Assembly: GCA_964017195.1 (NCBI GenBank)
Contig: OZ024895.1
Span: forward strand, 35,157,834 to 35,221,833
Origin: Siderastrea radians
Taxonomy: Eukaryota; Cnidaria; Anthozoa; Scleractinia; Rhizangiidae
DNA length: 64,000 bases
Reading direction: 5' to 3'
The position numbers and the translations under genes are program-made. Below, piece after piece: positions 32,643 to 44,604 of the stretch (positions are counted from its first letter, which is position 1; each line of letters opens with the position of its first letter). The notes under the pieces are model-generated. The model was given only the letters and a program-made list of their open reading frames with translations. It was not told the DNA's origin and ran no database searches.

Positions 32643-35600
32643 TTATAAGGCTGTGCCCGGTTCAAACCATTTACAGTGACGTTTCTTCTGAAAGCACGTA
32701 CAACTCTCAGCAAATACTTCAATGGCCGCACAGAAGGTCTTTTTTCTTGTTAACGGTCCACTTGTCGTCAGGTCTAGCTGCACGCAGATTTCTTTCAGGG
32801 CTGCCAATTTAAGTGAGCCAAGCTTGATGGTTTTTACAAATTCGCATGTATTGCTGGTGCCTACGATGACTGGATGGGTTGGTCTGCCCATGTCATCCAT
32901 TACCAAGCTTCTAAGTGTGTCCAAGGCCATTTCCGATTCTGCAGCCTCGATGTCTTCCACGGGGATTTTCTCAGCTTCAATACCCCTATGACGCAGCGCA
33001 GCTGTCAGACGCGAGAACAAGCTGCTGATCTGCTGTGCAGTCCTCCACTCTTCAGGCTTTAAGGTGAGACGTCCTCCTCATTTCTGAGAGTTTTCATCTC
33101 CTTCGCAACCCGCACAGGATCGGCCTTGTTTCCAGTTCTTGCACCGTCTTCAAATTTCTTCAGCAAGAAGGCCTTGACATTATCAGTCATCTTAGAGGGT
33201 CGCTTAGTTGCCTTCAGACCCCAACCCAATGGTCTCTGAGTAGGTGCTCCAGCAGCACTGCTACTATACTCTTCTTGCCATGACGTTGATGGCACATCCG
33301 AAGCGAACGTCACCCCTGTCACAATTCCCGCCCATTTCCTTCTAACTCGGTCATTCATGGACTCGCAGTCTACCTCAAGAAGATGCTTGCCCGTGTCCAC
33401 ATGTTCATCAGCTTCAGATTGGGTCTTGAATGTCAGGACACATCCAATCTCCTGGCAAGAGTATATCTCAGACTTTTGCCTGACGCACTCACCTACTCTT
33501 CCTCTCTGTGTAGCGTAACCAAAGGGCTGGATCACCCTTAGCCCAGTTGCACCTTGTGGTGCAGCCCCAAGATCGCTGTAAGGGACGAGGCGGCCAGGGC
33601 CGATGTTGTACGCTATCATATGCGGATGCCAGACTCTTCGTACTGGAAGTTGTTCAGCACACTACTACCTGGTATCTTGCTATCTTTATTACTTTCTCTT
33701 GTCGTGTCCACTTCAACGACCGAAGCTCTGCATCCTTTGATGCCGCCATGCGATTCTAGTGCTGCGTTCATGTCCTCAGCGGTAATCACGTCGTGTTTCT
33801 CGTTGACCCAGCGCTTTATGTGCCCCTTCATTGGGGCAGCCTTTCTATCACAAATGTCCTTGCCAGCTTGCAGTTCGGAGAAATCATATCGCAGTGGCCT
33901 GACACCGGTTCTCTCCCCTACGTCTCTGAGACTTAGCAACAGAGGACCGTTATGGTAGCATCCAGCATTATCTAAACGGAAGTAGGCTTTCGCCATAGTC
34001 GAATACTCCTGTTTGACTTTGTGTAGCAAATCCTCTATGATTGAGAGAACTTCAAAGCTATTTTGGGTGCAACTGTTAAAGATGTGTTCAAAGCACTCCA
34101 CTCCATACTTGCTCTCCACGGTTGCTCTAGTGATTACAGTGCTGATGTGCCAGCTCCTGGCCCTCTTCCCAAAAAAGTCACTCATCTGCTCCCTATATTG
34201 AACAGGCAAAAACTTCATGGCCCAATCCATGACAATGAGACACGAACTCTCGTTGAGCTTCTGGAGGGCGTCTAGCTTGGCTTCGTCCTGGTTACTTGAC
34301 CGTAGCAAGTGAGCTTTCCACGCCTTTATGTTACGCATACTCTCAGTGTACTCAGACTTCAGCTTAGACCTCTCCTCTTCCGACATTTCCCCTTTATCTA
34401 GCATCTCTACCACCTCTTCCAAAACTCCTTCCAGGCTTTCGCAGCGCTCACATTTGTAGCTGTGCTGGTGATCACATTCCCCTTTGAACTCCCAGGCATT
34501 ATCGTCACTTAGTGGGTGGACCGTGCAATGATCACTGCATTGTTCACCTCGTCCAATGTGTGCCTTGAAGTCATTCTTCAAGTACCTTTTTCCATCCTTT
34601 AGTTGCTTCTGAGTAGCTGTTACATCGATTCCCTGATCTGCTAAGCCATCCAACATAGACAAGGCCTGATCAAAGGCCTCTGCACCTTCTGCAGTGGTGT
34701 TGAAGGGATTTCTGCATAGAGGCCGAGCACACTTCAATCATGCGGTAAAGAGAGCGCTCACTCGCCGGCTCAAACTCTTGCACTTTACAGTGCTCTAAAT
34801 ACTGACTGATGATGCGCGAACGGATGACGGTCCTTATAACCGCTGTTATAATGATCTTCTCTCCCGAATCCAGCTTAAACGTTTTTGTCCCAAAGGCCAC
34901 ATCCTGGACAAATTCTGGTCTAGAGAGGTACTCGACAAAGAGGTCCACTTTTTCGGGGTCAATTTTTGAGCGAGAACTAGGAATTTCGGGAATTGGGTGG
35001 CCTTTCCCGGCTTCTGTTGCAAGCTGGCGAGCTTGATCAATACGCTATTTGGACAGCCCAGGTATCATTTCTTGAAGCTCAACTCGCGAAAAATCGTCCG
35101 AAAAGAGGGATAAGATCTGTCGCTTTGTTTGCCAATGATCTGCTTGCTCATACGCCTTGATCAGAACGTCAACAAGACCAGAGCTAGGATCAAAACGCTT
35201 GCACTTTTCTTGGTTGGTTCTGTCTGCATCAAAAAGTGCTTCCATTTGTAGCGTGTTCCAAGCCAACTCCTCTTGGCCAGAAGTGATGACAGGCAGGGAG
35301 GTAGCTATTGCCTCCTTGGCTTTGCGAATGTAATATCGTTGCTGCGTATCAGAGACATCGTCCCAGGTCGTGTTCAGAGTGGACATCACGGGGCTGTACC
35401 GTCCGCCTGAGATGTTAGCAATGGCCTCGTTCAATTTCTGCCTTTTGTTGTTTTGTTCCTCCATCTCATCAATCCATATGCTAATCTCTTCTTCTGGTAT
35501 CGAGGCGTGAGACGAATGGGATTGTGAGGAGACTGTCTGAGACTCCCTACCGATGCTGGCGACCTCTGTCGAGACTGTGGCTGGCATCGAGCTCTCCTCA

Positions 35601-35997
35601 AAGACAGAAACGGAAACACACTCTGTCTGCATGTGGTCTCCACCTACCAAGGTGTCTGAAGAAGCAACCTAAAATGTTGAAAACAGATAAGCTAACTTTT
35701 GACAAGATTATTAACAAATCCATAAAGATCTCCAATGTGGAGCCTATTGTATATCATCTTTACTGACCTAACATGCAACTTTGAAAACTCTCATGCCTTT
35801 CCTATCCGCTGCAAAACACCTCTCTCAATATGGTCAGTTCGATTTAACAGTATTAGTTACTCATGAAGTGACGACTAAACAGCTTTATGTTAACAATTCA
35901 ATAAATCTAGCAGTAGCTAAAGTGAATTAGCTTACCTGCTTTGCGGCCTTATTTCTACGGAGTTTGTAGTGTACTGCACAGCAGGTCGAACATACAG
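32643..35997 (-). pseudogene. Transposase-like two-exon gene, left copy (DDE core present)
   Basis: Exon 1 is 35936-35997 (CSTCCAVHYKLRRNKAAK, acceptor ATAACAG, donor AAGCAG|GTAAGC). Exon 2 starts at 35668. The protein has a Ser/Glu-rich N-terminal part, a Cys/His cluster (CSDHC, CDHQH, KCERC) and then a probable RNase H-fold core. Its candidate catalytic acids are D in IVMDWAMKFLP, D in RLDNAGCYH and E in FSELQAGKDICDR. A C2H2-like finger (YSCQEIGC...H...H) and a SAP-like C-terminal helix pair follow. The layout recalls KDZ-type transposases, but that is inference. Relative to the right copy it has a TGG-to-TAG stop near 35048, a frame loss near 34,700, a break at about 33,615 and a one-base loss near 33,073, so it is not functional as read. 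Confidence 0.75.
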
Positions 35998-36314
35998 CTG
36001 TTATAAAAATAACAATTGTCAGTTACAATGGTAAATGACACTAACAAATACAACGACAGCAAAGACCACAATGACAATGACAACAATAAAATTAATATAA
36101 TAATGATAATAACCCAAAAACAGTGATGGAAAAGGCCAACATCACCATCCTATGGGATGTACTCATCTCGACAGGTTGAGCAATATTAACTGATCACCCA
36201 GACATCGTTATTGAGAACAAGAGAGAAAGACTGTACCCTTTTCAATGCAGCCTGACCGTCTGACAGCAACACCTCTTAAAAAAGCTGTCCAAGTACAAAG
36301 ATCTTGAAATAGAC

Positions 36315-37022
36315 CAGGGCCGTAGCCAGACTTTTCTGATAACCGAGGCAGTTGCAAAGCTCAGAGCTTTTAGAGCGGTCTGGGGACATGCTCCCCCAGA
36401 AAATTTGAAATTTAGAAGCTCGTAAATGCCATTTTTAGCGTTTTCTTGATGGTATTTCCCCCCAACACTTCCCCCCCTGACGGTTTCATTCAGAACTAAT
36501 ATTTTAGAAGCTCTGAAATGTTATTTCAGCATTCGTGACGAAAAAAATCAATCTCGTTCAGGTGCACCAGTTCAAGTGCACCAGTGCTGAAGTGCACTCT
36601 CTACTTAAGACCTCGCTTTCATTTGGAGAAGGCTAAAGTGATTCCCCTCTGACCACTGGCGACCCATTCATTTTTGCAATATTTGCAACGGCTCTGGAGT
36701 GATGTCTTAAACGTATGCAAGGGCAACACCATTCAGGCGGTCTGCGCCCATTGTTGATTTGGACCAAGTCCTCAGTCGGCAAGAGGCTGGAGGCTGTATA
36801 CGCTGACCAACTGGAGAAACTGGTGGGCACTCAACCAGCACATAAATTAAGTGAAGTATTACTATCGAGGTTATCACACTTTAGGGCACGGGTGGCGTGG
36901 TTTACTTCCAGAAACATGTTACATTATTAAATGATTTCTTTTTTTATTTACGGTTTTTACCGCAACGAAATTGTTTTACAGAGGCAACTGCCTCAGCTGC
37001 CTCAATACTGGCTACGGGCCTG
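36315..37022. mobile_element. 708-bp DNA transposon with CAGGGCCGTAGCCAG termini (left arm)
   Basis: Inverted ends CAGGGCCGTAGCCAG / CTGGCTACGGGCCTG and a 5-bp direct repeat TAGAC at both borders (36310-36314, 37023-37027). A mirror copy sits at 37245-37953, so the insertion predates the inverted duplication. No transposase is seen. The frames here are mirror pairs without motifs. Confidence 0.85.
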
Positions 37023-37052
37023 TAGACATTACAAGAACCACTTGGGAAACAA

Positions 37053-37214
37053 AAACGGCAGTAGCTCTGCGGTCACAGAAGCCCTGGAAGTGATAAAGAA
37101 ATGACTGGAGAAGTTTACCAGTAAATCTCAAGAATGTGAGCGGTCTGTCTTGGCCCTCAGAGATAGTCACAAGCACTAAAATCGCCCGCCACGTGGAAAC
37201 GTGACGTCCGCGAC
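37053..37214. other. Central spacer of the giant palindrome
   Basis: About 162 bp without internal symmetry separate the two arms. As both decayed genes point outward, it is the unique part of a long divergent intergenic region. I see no clear promoter motif. Confidence 0.75.
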
Positions 37215-37244
37215 TTGTTTCCCAAGTGGTTCTTGTAATGTCTA

Positions 37245-37953
37245 CAGGCCCGTAGCCAGTATTGAGGCAGCTGAGGCAGTTGCCTCTGTAAAACAATTTC
37301 GTTGTGGTAAAAACCGTAAATAAAAAAAGAAATCATTTAATAATATAACATGTTTCTGGAAGTAAACCACGCCACCCGTGCCCTAAAGTGTGATAACCTC
37401 GATAGTAATACTTCACTTAATTTATGTGCTGGTTGAGTGCCCACCAGTTTCTCCAGTTGGTCAGCGTATACAGCCTCCAGCCTCTTTACCGACTGAGGAC
37501 TTGGTCCAAATCAACAATGGGCGCAGACCGCCTGAATGGTGTTGCCCTTGCATACGTTTAAGACATCACTCCAGAGCCGTTGCAAATATTGCAAAAATGA
37601 ATGGGTCGCCAGTGGTCAGAGGGGAATCACTTTAGCCTTCTCCAAATGAAAGCGAGGTCTTAAGTAGAGAGTGCACTTCAGCACTGGTGCACTTGAACTG
37701 GTGCACCTGAACGAGATTGATTTTTTTCGTCACGAATGCTGAAATAACATTTCAGAGCTTCTAAAATATTAGTTCTGAATGAAACCGTCAGGGGGGGAAG
37801 TGTTGGGGGGAAATACCATCAAGAAAACGCTAAAAATGGCATTTACGAGCTTCTAAATTTCAAATTTTCTGGGGGAGCATGTCCCCAGACCGCTCTAAAA
37901 GCTTTGAGCTTCGCAACTGCCTCGGTTATCAGAAAAGTCTGGCTACGGCCCTG
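37245..37953. mobile_element. Mirror copy of the 708-bp DNA transposon (right arm)
   Basis: Ends CAGGCCCGTAGCCAG / CTGGCTACGGCCCTG with GTCTA (complement of TAGAC) at both borders. Same length as the left copy to within a base. Confidence 0.85.
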
Positions 37954-38270
37954 GTCTATTTCAAGATCTTTGTACTTGGACAGCTTTTTTAAGAGGTGTT
38001 GCTGTCAGACGGTCAGGCTGCATTGAAAAGGGTACACTCTTTCTCTCTTGTTCTCAATAACGATGTCTGGGTGATCAGTTAATATTGCTCAACCTGTCGA
38101 GATGAGTACATCCCATAGGATGGTGATGTTGGCCTTTTCCATCACTGTTTTTGGATTATTATCATTATTATATTAATTTTATTGTTGTCATTGTCATTGT
38201 GGTCTTTGCTGTCGTTGTATTTGTTAGTGTTATTTACCATTGTAACTGACAATTGTTATTTTTATAACAG

Positions 38271-40943
38271 CTGTATGTTCGACCTGCCGTGGAGTACACT
38301 GCAAACCCCGTAGAAATAAGGCCGCAGAGCAGGTAAGCTAATACACTTAAGCTACTGCTAGATTTATTGAATTGTTAAGCTGTTTAGTCGTCACTTCATG
38401 AGTAACTAATACTGTTAAATCGAACTGACCATATTGAGAGAGGTGTTTTGCAGCGGATAGGAAAGGCATGAGAGTTTTCAAAGTTGCATGTTAGGTCAGT
38501 AAAGATGATATACAACAGGCTCCACATTGGAGGTCTTTATGGATTTGTTAATAATCTTGTCAAAAGTTAGCTTATCTGTTTTCAACATTTTAGGTTGCTT
38601 ATTCAGACATCTTGGTAGGTGGAGACCACATGCAGACAGAGTGTGTTTCCATTTCTGTCTTTGAGGAGAGCTCGATGCCAGCCACAGTCTCGACAGAGGT
38701 CGCCAGCATCGGTGGGGAGTCTCAGACAGTCTCCTCACAGTCCCATTCGTCTCAAGCCTCGATACCAGAAGAAGAGATTAGCATATGGATTAATGGGATG
38801 GAGGAACAAAACAACAAAAGGCAGAAATTGAACGAGGCCATTGCTAACATCTCAGGTGGACGGTACAGCCCCGTGATGTCCACTCTGAACACGACCTGGG
38901 ACGATGTCTCTGATACGCAGCAGCGATATTATATTCGCAAAGCCAAGGAGACAATAGCTACCTCCCTGCCTGTCATCACTCCTGGCCAAGACGAGTTGGT
39001 TTGGAAGACGCTACAAATGGAAGCACTTTTTGATGCAGACAGAACCAACCAAGAAAAGCGCAAGCGTTTTGATCCTATCCCTCTTTTCGGACGATTTTTC
39101 ACGAGTTGAGCTTCAAGAAATGATCCCTGGGCTGTCCAAATGGCGTATTAATCAAACTCGCCACCATGCAACAGAAGCCGGGAAAGGCCAGCCAATTCCT
39201 GAAATTCCTAGTTCCCGCTCAAAAACTGACCCCGAAAAAGTGGACCACTTCGTTGAGTACCTCTCTAGACCAGAATTTGTCCAGGATGTGGCCTTTGGGA
39301 CAAAAAAGCTTAAGCTGGATTCGGGAGAGAAGATCATTATACCAGCGGTTATAAGGACCTCATCCCTTCGCGCATCACCAGTCAGTATTTAGAGCACTGT
39401 AAAGTACAAGAGTTTGAGCCGGCGGGTGAGCGCTCTCTTTACCGCATGATTGAAGTGTGCTCGGCCTCTATGCAGAAATCCCTTCATGGACTTGTCAACA
39501 CCACTGCAGAAGGTACAGAGGCGTTTGATCAGGCCTTGTCTATGTTGGATGGCTTAGCAGATCAGGGAATCGATGTAACAGCTACTCAGAAGCAACTAAA
39601 GGATGGAAAAAGGTACTTGAAGAATGACTTCAAGGCACACATTGGACGAGGTGAACAATGCAGTGATCATTGCACGGTCCACGCACTAAGTGACGATAAT
39701 GCCTGGGAGTTCAAAGGGGAATGTGATCACCAGCACAGCTACAAATGTGAGCTCTGCGAAAGCCTGGAAGGAGTCGACGTGATTACCGCTGAAGACCTGA
39801 AGGCAGCACAAGAATCGCATAGCGGCATCAAAGGATGCAGGGCTGCAGTCGTTGAGGTGGACACGACAAGAGAAAGTAATAAAGATAGCAAGATACCAGG
39901 TATTAGTGTGCTGAACAACTACCAGTACGAGGAGTCTGGCATCCGCATATGGAAAGCGTACAACATCGGCCCTGGGCGTTTCATCCCTTACAGCGATCTT
40001 GGAGCTGCACCACAAGGTGCAACTGGGCTAAGGGTGATCCAGCCCTTTGGTTACGCTACACAGAGAGGAAGAGTAGGTGAGTGCGTCAGGCAAAAGTCTG
40101 AGATATACTCTTGCCAGGAGATTGGATGTGTCCTGACATTCAAGACCCAATCCGAAGCTGACGAACATATGAACACGGGCAAGCATCTTTTTGAGGTAGA
40201 CTGCGAGTCCATGTATGACCGAGTTAGAAGGAAATGGGCGGGAATTGTGACAGGGGTGACGTTGGCTTCGGATGTGCCATCAACGTCATGGCAAGAAGAG
40301 TATAGTAGCAGTGCTGCTGGAGCATCTACTCAGAGACCATTGGGTTGGGCTCTGAAGGCAACTAAGCGGCCCTCTAGGATGACTGATAATGTCAAGGCCT
40401 TCTTGGTGAAGAAATTTGAAGACGGTGCAAGAACTGGAAATAAGACCGATCCTGTGCGGGTTGCGAAGGAGATGAAAACTCTCAGAAATGAGGAGGGACG
40501 TCTCACCTTAAAGCCTGAAGAGTGGAGGACTGCACAGCAGATCAGCAGCTTGTTCTCGCGTCTGACAGCTGCGCTACGTCAAAAGGGTATTGAAGCTGAG
40601 AAAATCCCCGTGGAAGACATCGAGGCTGCAGAATCGGAAATGGCCTTAGACACACTTAGAAGCTTGGTAATGGATGACATGGGCAGACCAACCCATCCAG
40701 TCATCGTAGGCACCAGCACTACATGAGAATTTGTAAAAACCAACAAGCTTGGCTCACTTAAATTGGCAGCCCTGAAAGAAATCTGCGTCCAGCTAGACCT
40801 GACGACAAATGGACCGTTAACAAGAAAAAAGACCTTCTGTGCGGCCATTGAAGTATTTGCTGAGAGTTGTACGTGCTTTCAGAAGTAACGTCACTGTAAA
40901 TGGTTTGAACCGGGCACAGCCTTATAACATCTACGGACTCTGA
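38271..40943 (+). pseudogene. Transposase-like two-exon gene, right copy (DDE core deleted)
   Basis: Exon 1 is 38271-38332 (VCSTCRGVHCKPRRNKAAEQ; TATAACAG acceptor, GAGCAG|GTAAGC donor). Exon 2 starts at 38594. A 74-bp deletion at about 39081 and a one-base loss at about 39354 break the N-terminal frame. From 39446 a 426-codon frame runs to 40726. In it the Cys/His cluster (CDHQHSYKCELC) is fused directly to DVITAEDLKAAQ, so about 210 residues containing all three candidate catalytic acids are missing without loss of frame. The C2H2-like finger and following region are intact. A TGA at 40724-40726 then removes the SAP-like tail. Confidence 0.75.
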
Positions 40944-41307
40944 TGATGACTCCCGCTCAGGTTGCCGAAACGTCAGTCATTGTGACCAGCGACAGAACTC
41001 TACAGACGAACAGGAGAGATACCATCAAGACCCCGCAAGGAGCCAAAGAAACATGTATGGAGACCCTGCAGGTGAACAGAAATTCCTCCAAGACACCGGT
41101 CAACAGTCCAGAGCATTTCCACTTTTGAAAATGTGCGAAACAATAGCGTGACGTCACAACATGTCGGCTTTGAAATATCACCGAGTAGATTCAACTGAAA
41201 GTTTTAATTTGCATTTTTTCGAACCTTCCCAGCCTGCTTTGCCCGTCTATTAGTAACACAACGACAAAGACAGCATTGAAGAAGTGTTGTGCAGGATATT
41301 GTGGGAA

Positions 41308-41753
41308 ATGGCGGCGAAATGTGTGCTTAGGTGAGGTTTTACATTCGATACATACGTCAGTTTTGCTTGTTTTCTCGAGCGCTTTTTCATCTTCAATTTA
41401 CTATATCTCTCGTGAAAATTTTTTGTAGGCTTTGAAAAAATTCAGAGACATTCTATAGGTATTCTAGTTGTTTAGTGCGAAAACTGGCGATAGGCCGTGC
41501 TTTTGGTTGGCCGGCCGCGCTTTGTTTTGTGAATCAATTTGTGCGACCAAATGCCATTGCTCTGAACTAGTCTATTTGGGCGCCGAGTCTTTTCCTTCGT
41601 TTCAGGATGCATATCAGAGATCGTTGCAGGATATGTGCTGGACTGGTATATATTGATAAGAGAACATGTGAGGTTTCTTTGTTTGAGTCAGAGTCCAAGG
41701 CTCTATGGAACGTCGGTATCGGAAAAGACTCTGCCGAAATCCAACCAGTCTAG
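41308..41753 (+). pseudogene. Captured or element-borne two-exon Cys motif frame
   Basis: ATG at 41308 opens MAAKCVLR and reaches donor CTTAG|GTGAGG at 41330. Acceptor TCGTTTCAG at 41605 continues in frame as MHIRDRCRICAGLVYIDKRT, then KALWNVGIGKDSAEIQP, and stops at TAG 41751-41753. CRICAG...EIQP resembles the start of Cys-rich N-terminal zinc-binding domains seen in RAG1-like and other transposase-associated proteins (CRxCG...IHP). That is a weak, motif-level suggestion. Past the stop another frame continues with SRFANRHANDRRKHVNLLER, so a frameshift probably truncated it. Confidence 0.4.
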
Positions 41754-41959
41754 ATTTGCTAATAGACATGCTAACGACAGAAGGAAACATGTGAATCTTC
41801 TAGAGAGGCTTACTGACACATGTTTGACTAAAGCGGCGTTCAGCCCTTTGTCTGGCAGGCTGCATAGCTGTAAAGAAGCTAAAACTTCAATTTCTTGACT
41901 TCGTGATGCGAAACACACCATCTTGCAACAGTATCACGACAAGCTGGGCCCGGCGTTTC

Positions 41960-42405
41960 CCCGGGGGGGGGTACTCGGAAAAATTTTGATGGGAGTGTGC
42001 CGCTGGGACTCTGAAACCCTTAACCTATACCAGACCACGTTCATGTCGTTTTTGCAACCCTATTCTAGACTAGATGCCAAAAATCCCTAACCTATCCCAG
42101 ACTAGCTATTTTCGAGCTATCCATCAGAAATATAACCACACAGTGCTTTTAATGGAAAACCATCCCTCGATCAACAATATTGTCGCGATTTCATTTATAT
42201 CTTATATTTCCGAGTTTTTCAAACCCATTAATTAATTGGATTAAATTTTCACACCACCCATTAGTTTCCCGGTAATTGATACCCTATCCTAGACCAAGAC
42301 TCCCTGATTTCTATACCCTATCCCAGACTAAACTGCTTGAAAACCATACCCTTCACAGCGGCACATACCTATATAGGTTATATATGGGAGTACCCCCCCC
42401 CCGGG
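41960..42405. mobile_element. Nested MITE with 8-bp TSD
   Basis: Ends CCCGGGGGGGGGTACTC / GAGTACCCCCCCCCCGGG, flanked by GGCGTTTC on both sides (41952-41959, 42406-42413). The interior has repeated CCTATCCCAGACTA-type phrases. It lies inside the 2235-bp element and is therefore younger. Confidence 0.9.
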
Positions 42406-44604
42406 GGCGTTTCAAACAATAATCTGGCGGTGCAGATAATATTTTTATCCTTTATTGTCGGAAATTCGTTCACGACAGGCTGAAAAACCTATCAAGGTCC
42501 TAATTGAGCTAAACGTAACTTACCTAATATGCCAAGAACTGCATTAAAACTACTTTGAGTCGCTCAGCAGACACAATCGGAACAATCACACTAAAGCCGC
42601 AGGAATCCAGAAAAAGACATGACCTTCATATGACCTTCAGTGTTATGCAAAGGAGGTGTTACGCTTTATTTTGTGTTTCTATCTAGCATCGGTTGAGGGC
42701 AAATCGATGAAACTGTTTAAGACAGAAAAGTTAGCTGCGAAATATGGATCTGTAAAGCTGTTCATAAGTTAATAAAAAGATATAAGCTTACTCTGTTTTA
42801 CCTGTGTTAAATCATTTCATATGGCGGCAAATGTGTCCTAATATTTGTACTATTGCGCGACTACTGAAGCGAAATTCAAGCGCTACTCGCAATTCATTCC
42901 TGGCTAAAAAATATGGAATCCATGGTTCTCTTTTTGCACGCAACTTATCCAGGCAAGAAATAAACGTAAATAGATTGGTCTTCGCATAGTTTCCTTTTAT
43001 TCATCTGAAACAGACGACCCGATCTGTTACAAACCGCAGCCCGCTGCGCGTCCAGAAGAAAAATAACCTTCATACAAGCGCTTGACAAGCGCTCATCGCA
43101 ACTTATTTCTGGCTAAAAGATGTTTAGACAATGTTTCTGCAAGCAGTCAATCGCAGACAGTAATAAACGTAAAGTTGACTGCAAATAATGCTGGATTGTT
43201 CCATTCAAATCTGAGAACATGAAATCTCATGAAAACAGGCCTCGCATCAGGTGACTCCAAAGTCGCGCTCTGATTGGGTAATTGTTTGTTTTGGTCCGCC
43301 GGTCAAAACATTTCCAAAAGTGGAAATGCTCTGGACTGGTCAATGTTAGAAAAAGATCTGGCCGAATTATCAGAGCACCCAGACACTGGGACTTTACATA
43401 TTATTAGTGGACTGAACGTTCTTGATTTAGGACCGTTTTGATGTTCGTATACTTGAAGTAGTTTTAGAATAGTTAATCTGTGACTTGCTGTTAGCCTAAA
43501 TAGTCAATTCAAGGACTATGGACATTGACATAGTGTAAGGTCATAGACGTGACGCTTGTCTGGTTAATGTAAAATTTGAATCTTTATTCTGCTGTTTGTG
43601 TTAAGAGGGGAGATGTCATTAGCAGAATTGCTCAAATGGTTGACGTTTTGCCCTCTTGTTCATAATTTTGTTTCTCTCTTTGCTTTCAGTTCTGAAGTAC
43701 ACCAAAAATGTTGTTGTGTTTCGGGTTTACTGAAAGCGCCATACGCTACATAACAACAACTAAACTTGAATTTCCAAACAAAATATGCCAAGGAACCTTA
43801 GAATGCGATGTGTTGTTCACAGAAACAGTCTCAACAGTAAAGAAAGGCAACAAACACGTGCAATCTGTAACAAGTCAAGGGTGAAATTTTTCCGAAAAAA
43901 ACAAGCGTTATGCAAATGTGGTCAAAGTTGTGAAAAAGCTCACGGAACGAAATTGTAATTTGCCAAATGAGAGTTTAAGGATTTCGTAAGACTTATAGAC
44001 CTGCTACTAAAAGGTAGTTCAGATTTAAGAATAAACTGCCACACTTTGAAGAAAATCGGCTTTAAAAATAGCCAAAATTTTGCTTACGCCCGATAGGCTC
44101 GAAGAGCTGATATTTTGAAACTGCGCCAAAGATAAGCTTTTTATCCAACATTATTTATATTGCAGATATGGGTAATTTAGATGCCTAAAAATACATACAA
44201 TTCGTATAAATTAATAAAGCCGATGCGACGGAAGTGAAATTAGCCGTGAGAGTTGACCTAAATTTCCCTTCTTACAGTGCCAAAATAACGCCAAAACTAG
44301 GGGAGGGGGTAGTCAAAACGCACAGGAATTTATTTTATTTCAGCAAGAATAGCACCATTCATTATCTTATCAGATAGGGAAAAAATACTGAAAAGTTGGA
44401 GGGAATGGGCCGACCTCGATCCGTGGCCCCTGCCCGGTCCTTACTGACAATGACACTTAAAAATTGTTTTGTGGCACTGCTAGGGAGGGTGCCCCTACCA
44501 TGCTCGTACTTTGCATGTAGAACGACGGTATCTTTAACTCTATAGTAGGTAAGGTGTTCCTGTCCCCTAGGGGTACCTCTTTCCATGTCAACGGGCCCTA
44601 AATA

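Larger units (their letters stand above)
31251..37052. repeat. Left arm of 13.3-kb inverted repeat
   Basis: The arm starts AGGGGCCGTTTACATGAG and is mirrored, with insertions and deletions, in 37215-44604. The innermost ~30 bp (37021-37052 against 37215-37246) match perfectly. The arm carries, from outside in, a TAGGG/CCCTA-rich end, a decayed two-exon transposase-like gene (minus strand) and a 708-bp DNA transposon. Mirror matches are visible along the whole arm, for example 32330-32460 against 43345-43510. Confidence 0.9.
41104..43338. mobile_element. 2235-bp insertion with ~24-bp TIRs and GTCAA TSD
   Basis: The ends CAGTCCAGAGCATTTCCAC / GTGGAAATGCTCTGGACTG are exact inverted repeats. GTCAA lies on both sides (41099-41103, 43339-43343). 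The matching point of the left arm (near 32470) has no insertion, so this is an empty/filled-site comparison within one molecule. The interior holds a small spliced frame and a nested MITE. The superfamily is undetermined; a 5-bp TSD and CAG...CTG ends are recorded as seen. Confidence 0.9.
37215..44604. repeat. Right arm of 13.3-kb inverted repeat
   Basis: Mirror of 31251-37052. It ends TTAGGGCCCGTTGACATG when read inward on the minus strand. It differs from the left arm by a 2235-bp insertion (41104-43338), an in-frame ~630-bp deletion in the gene, a 74-bp deletion near 39081 and many point changes. Confidence 0.9.

Noticed and set aside
36633..37635. Paired frames of 65-81 codons on opposite strands
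   Set aside because: Inside the mirrored 708-bp transposon; no motif and no start or splice context.
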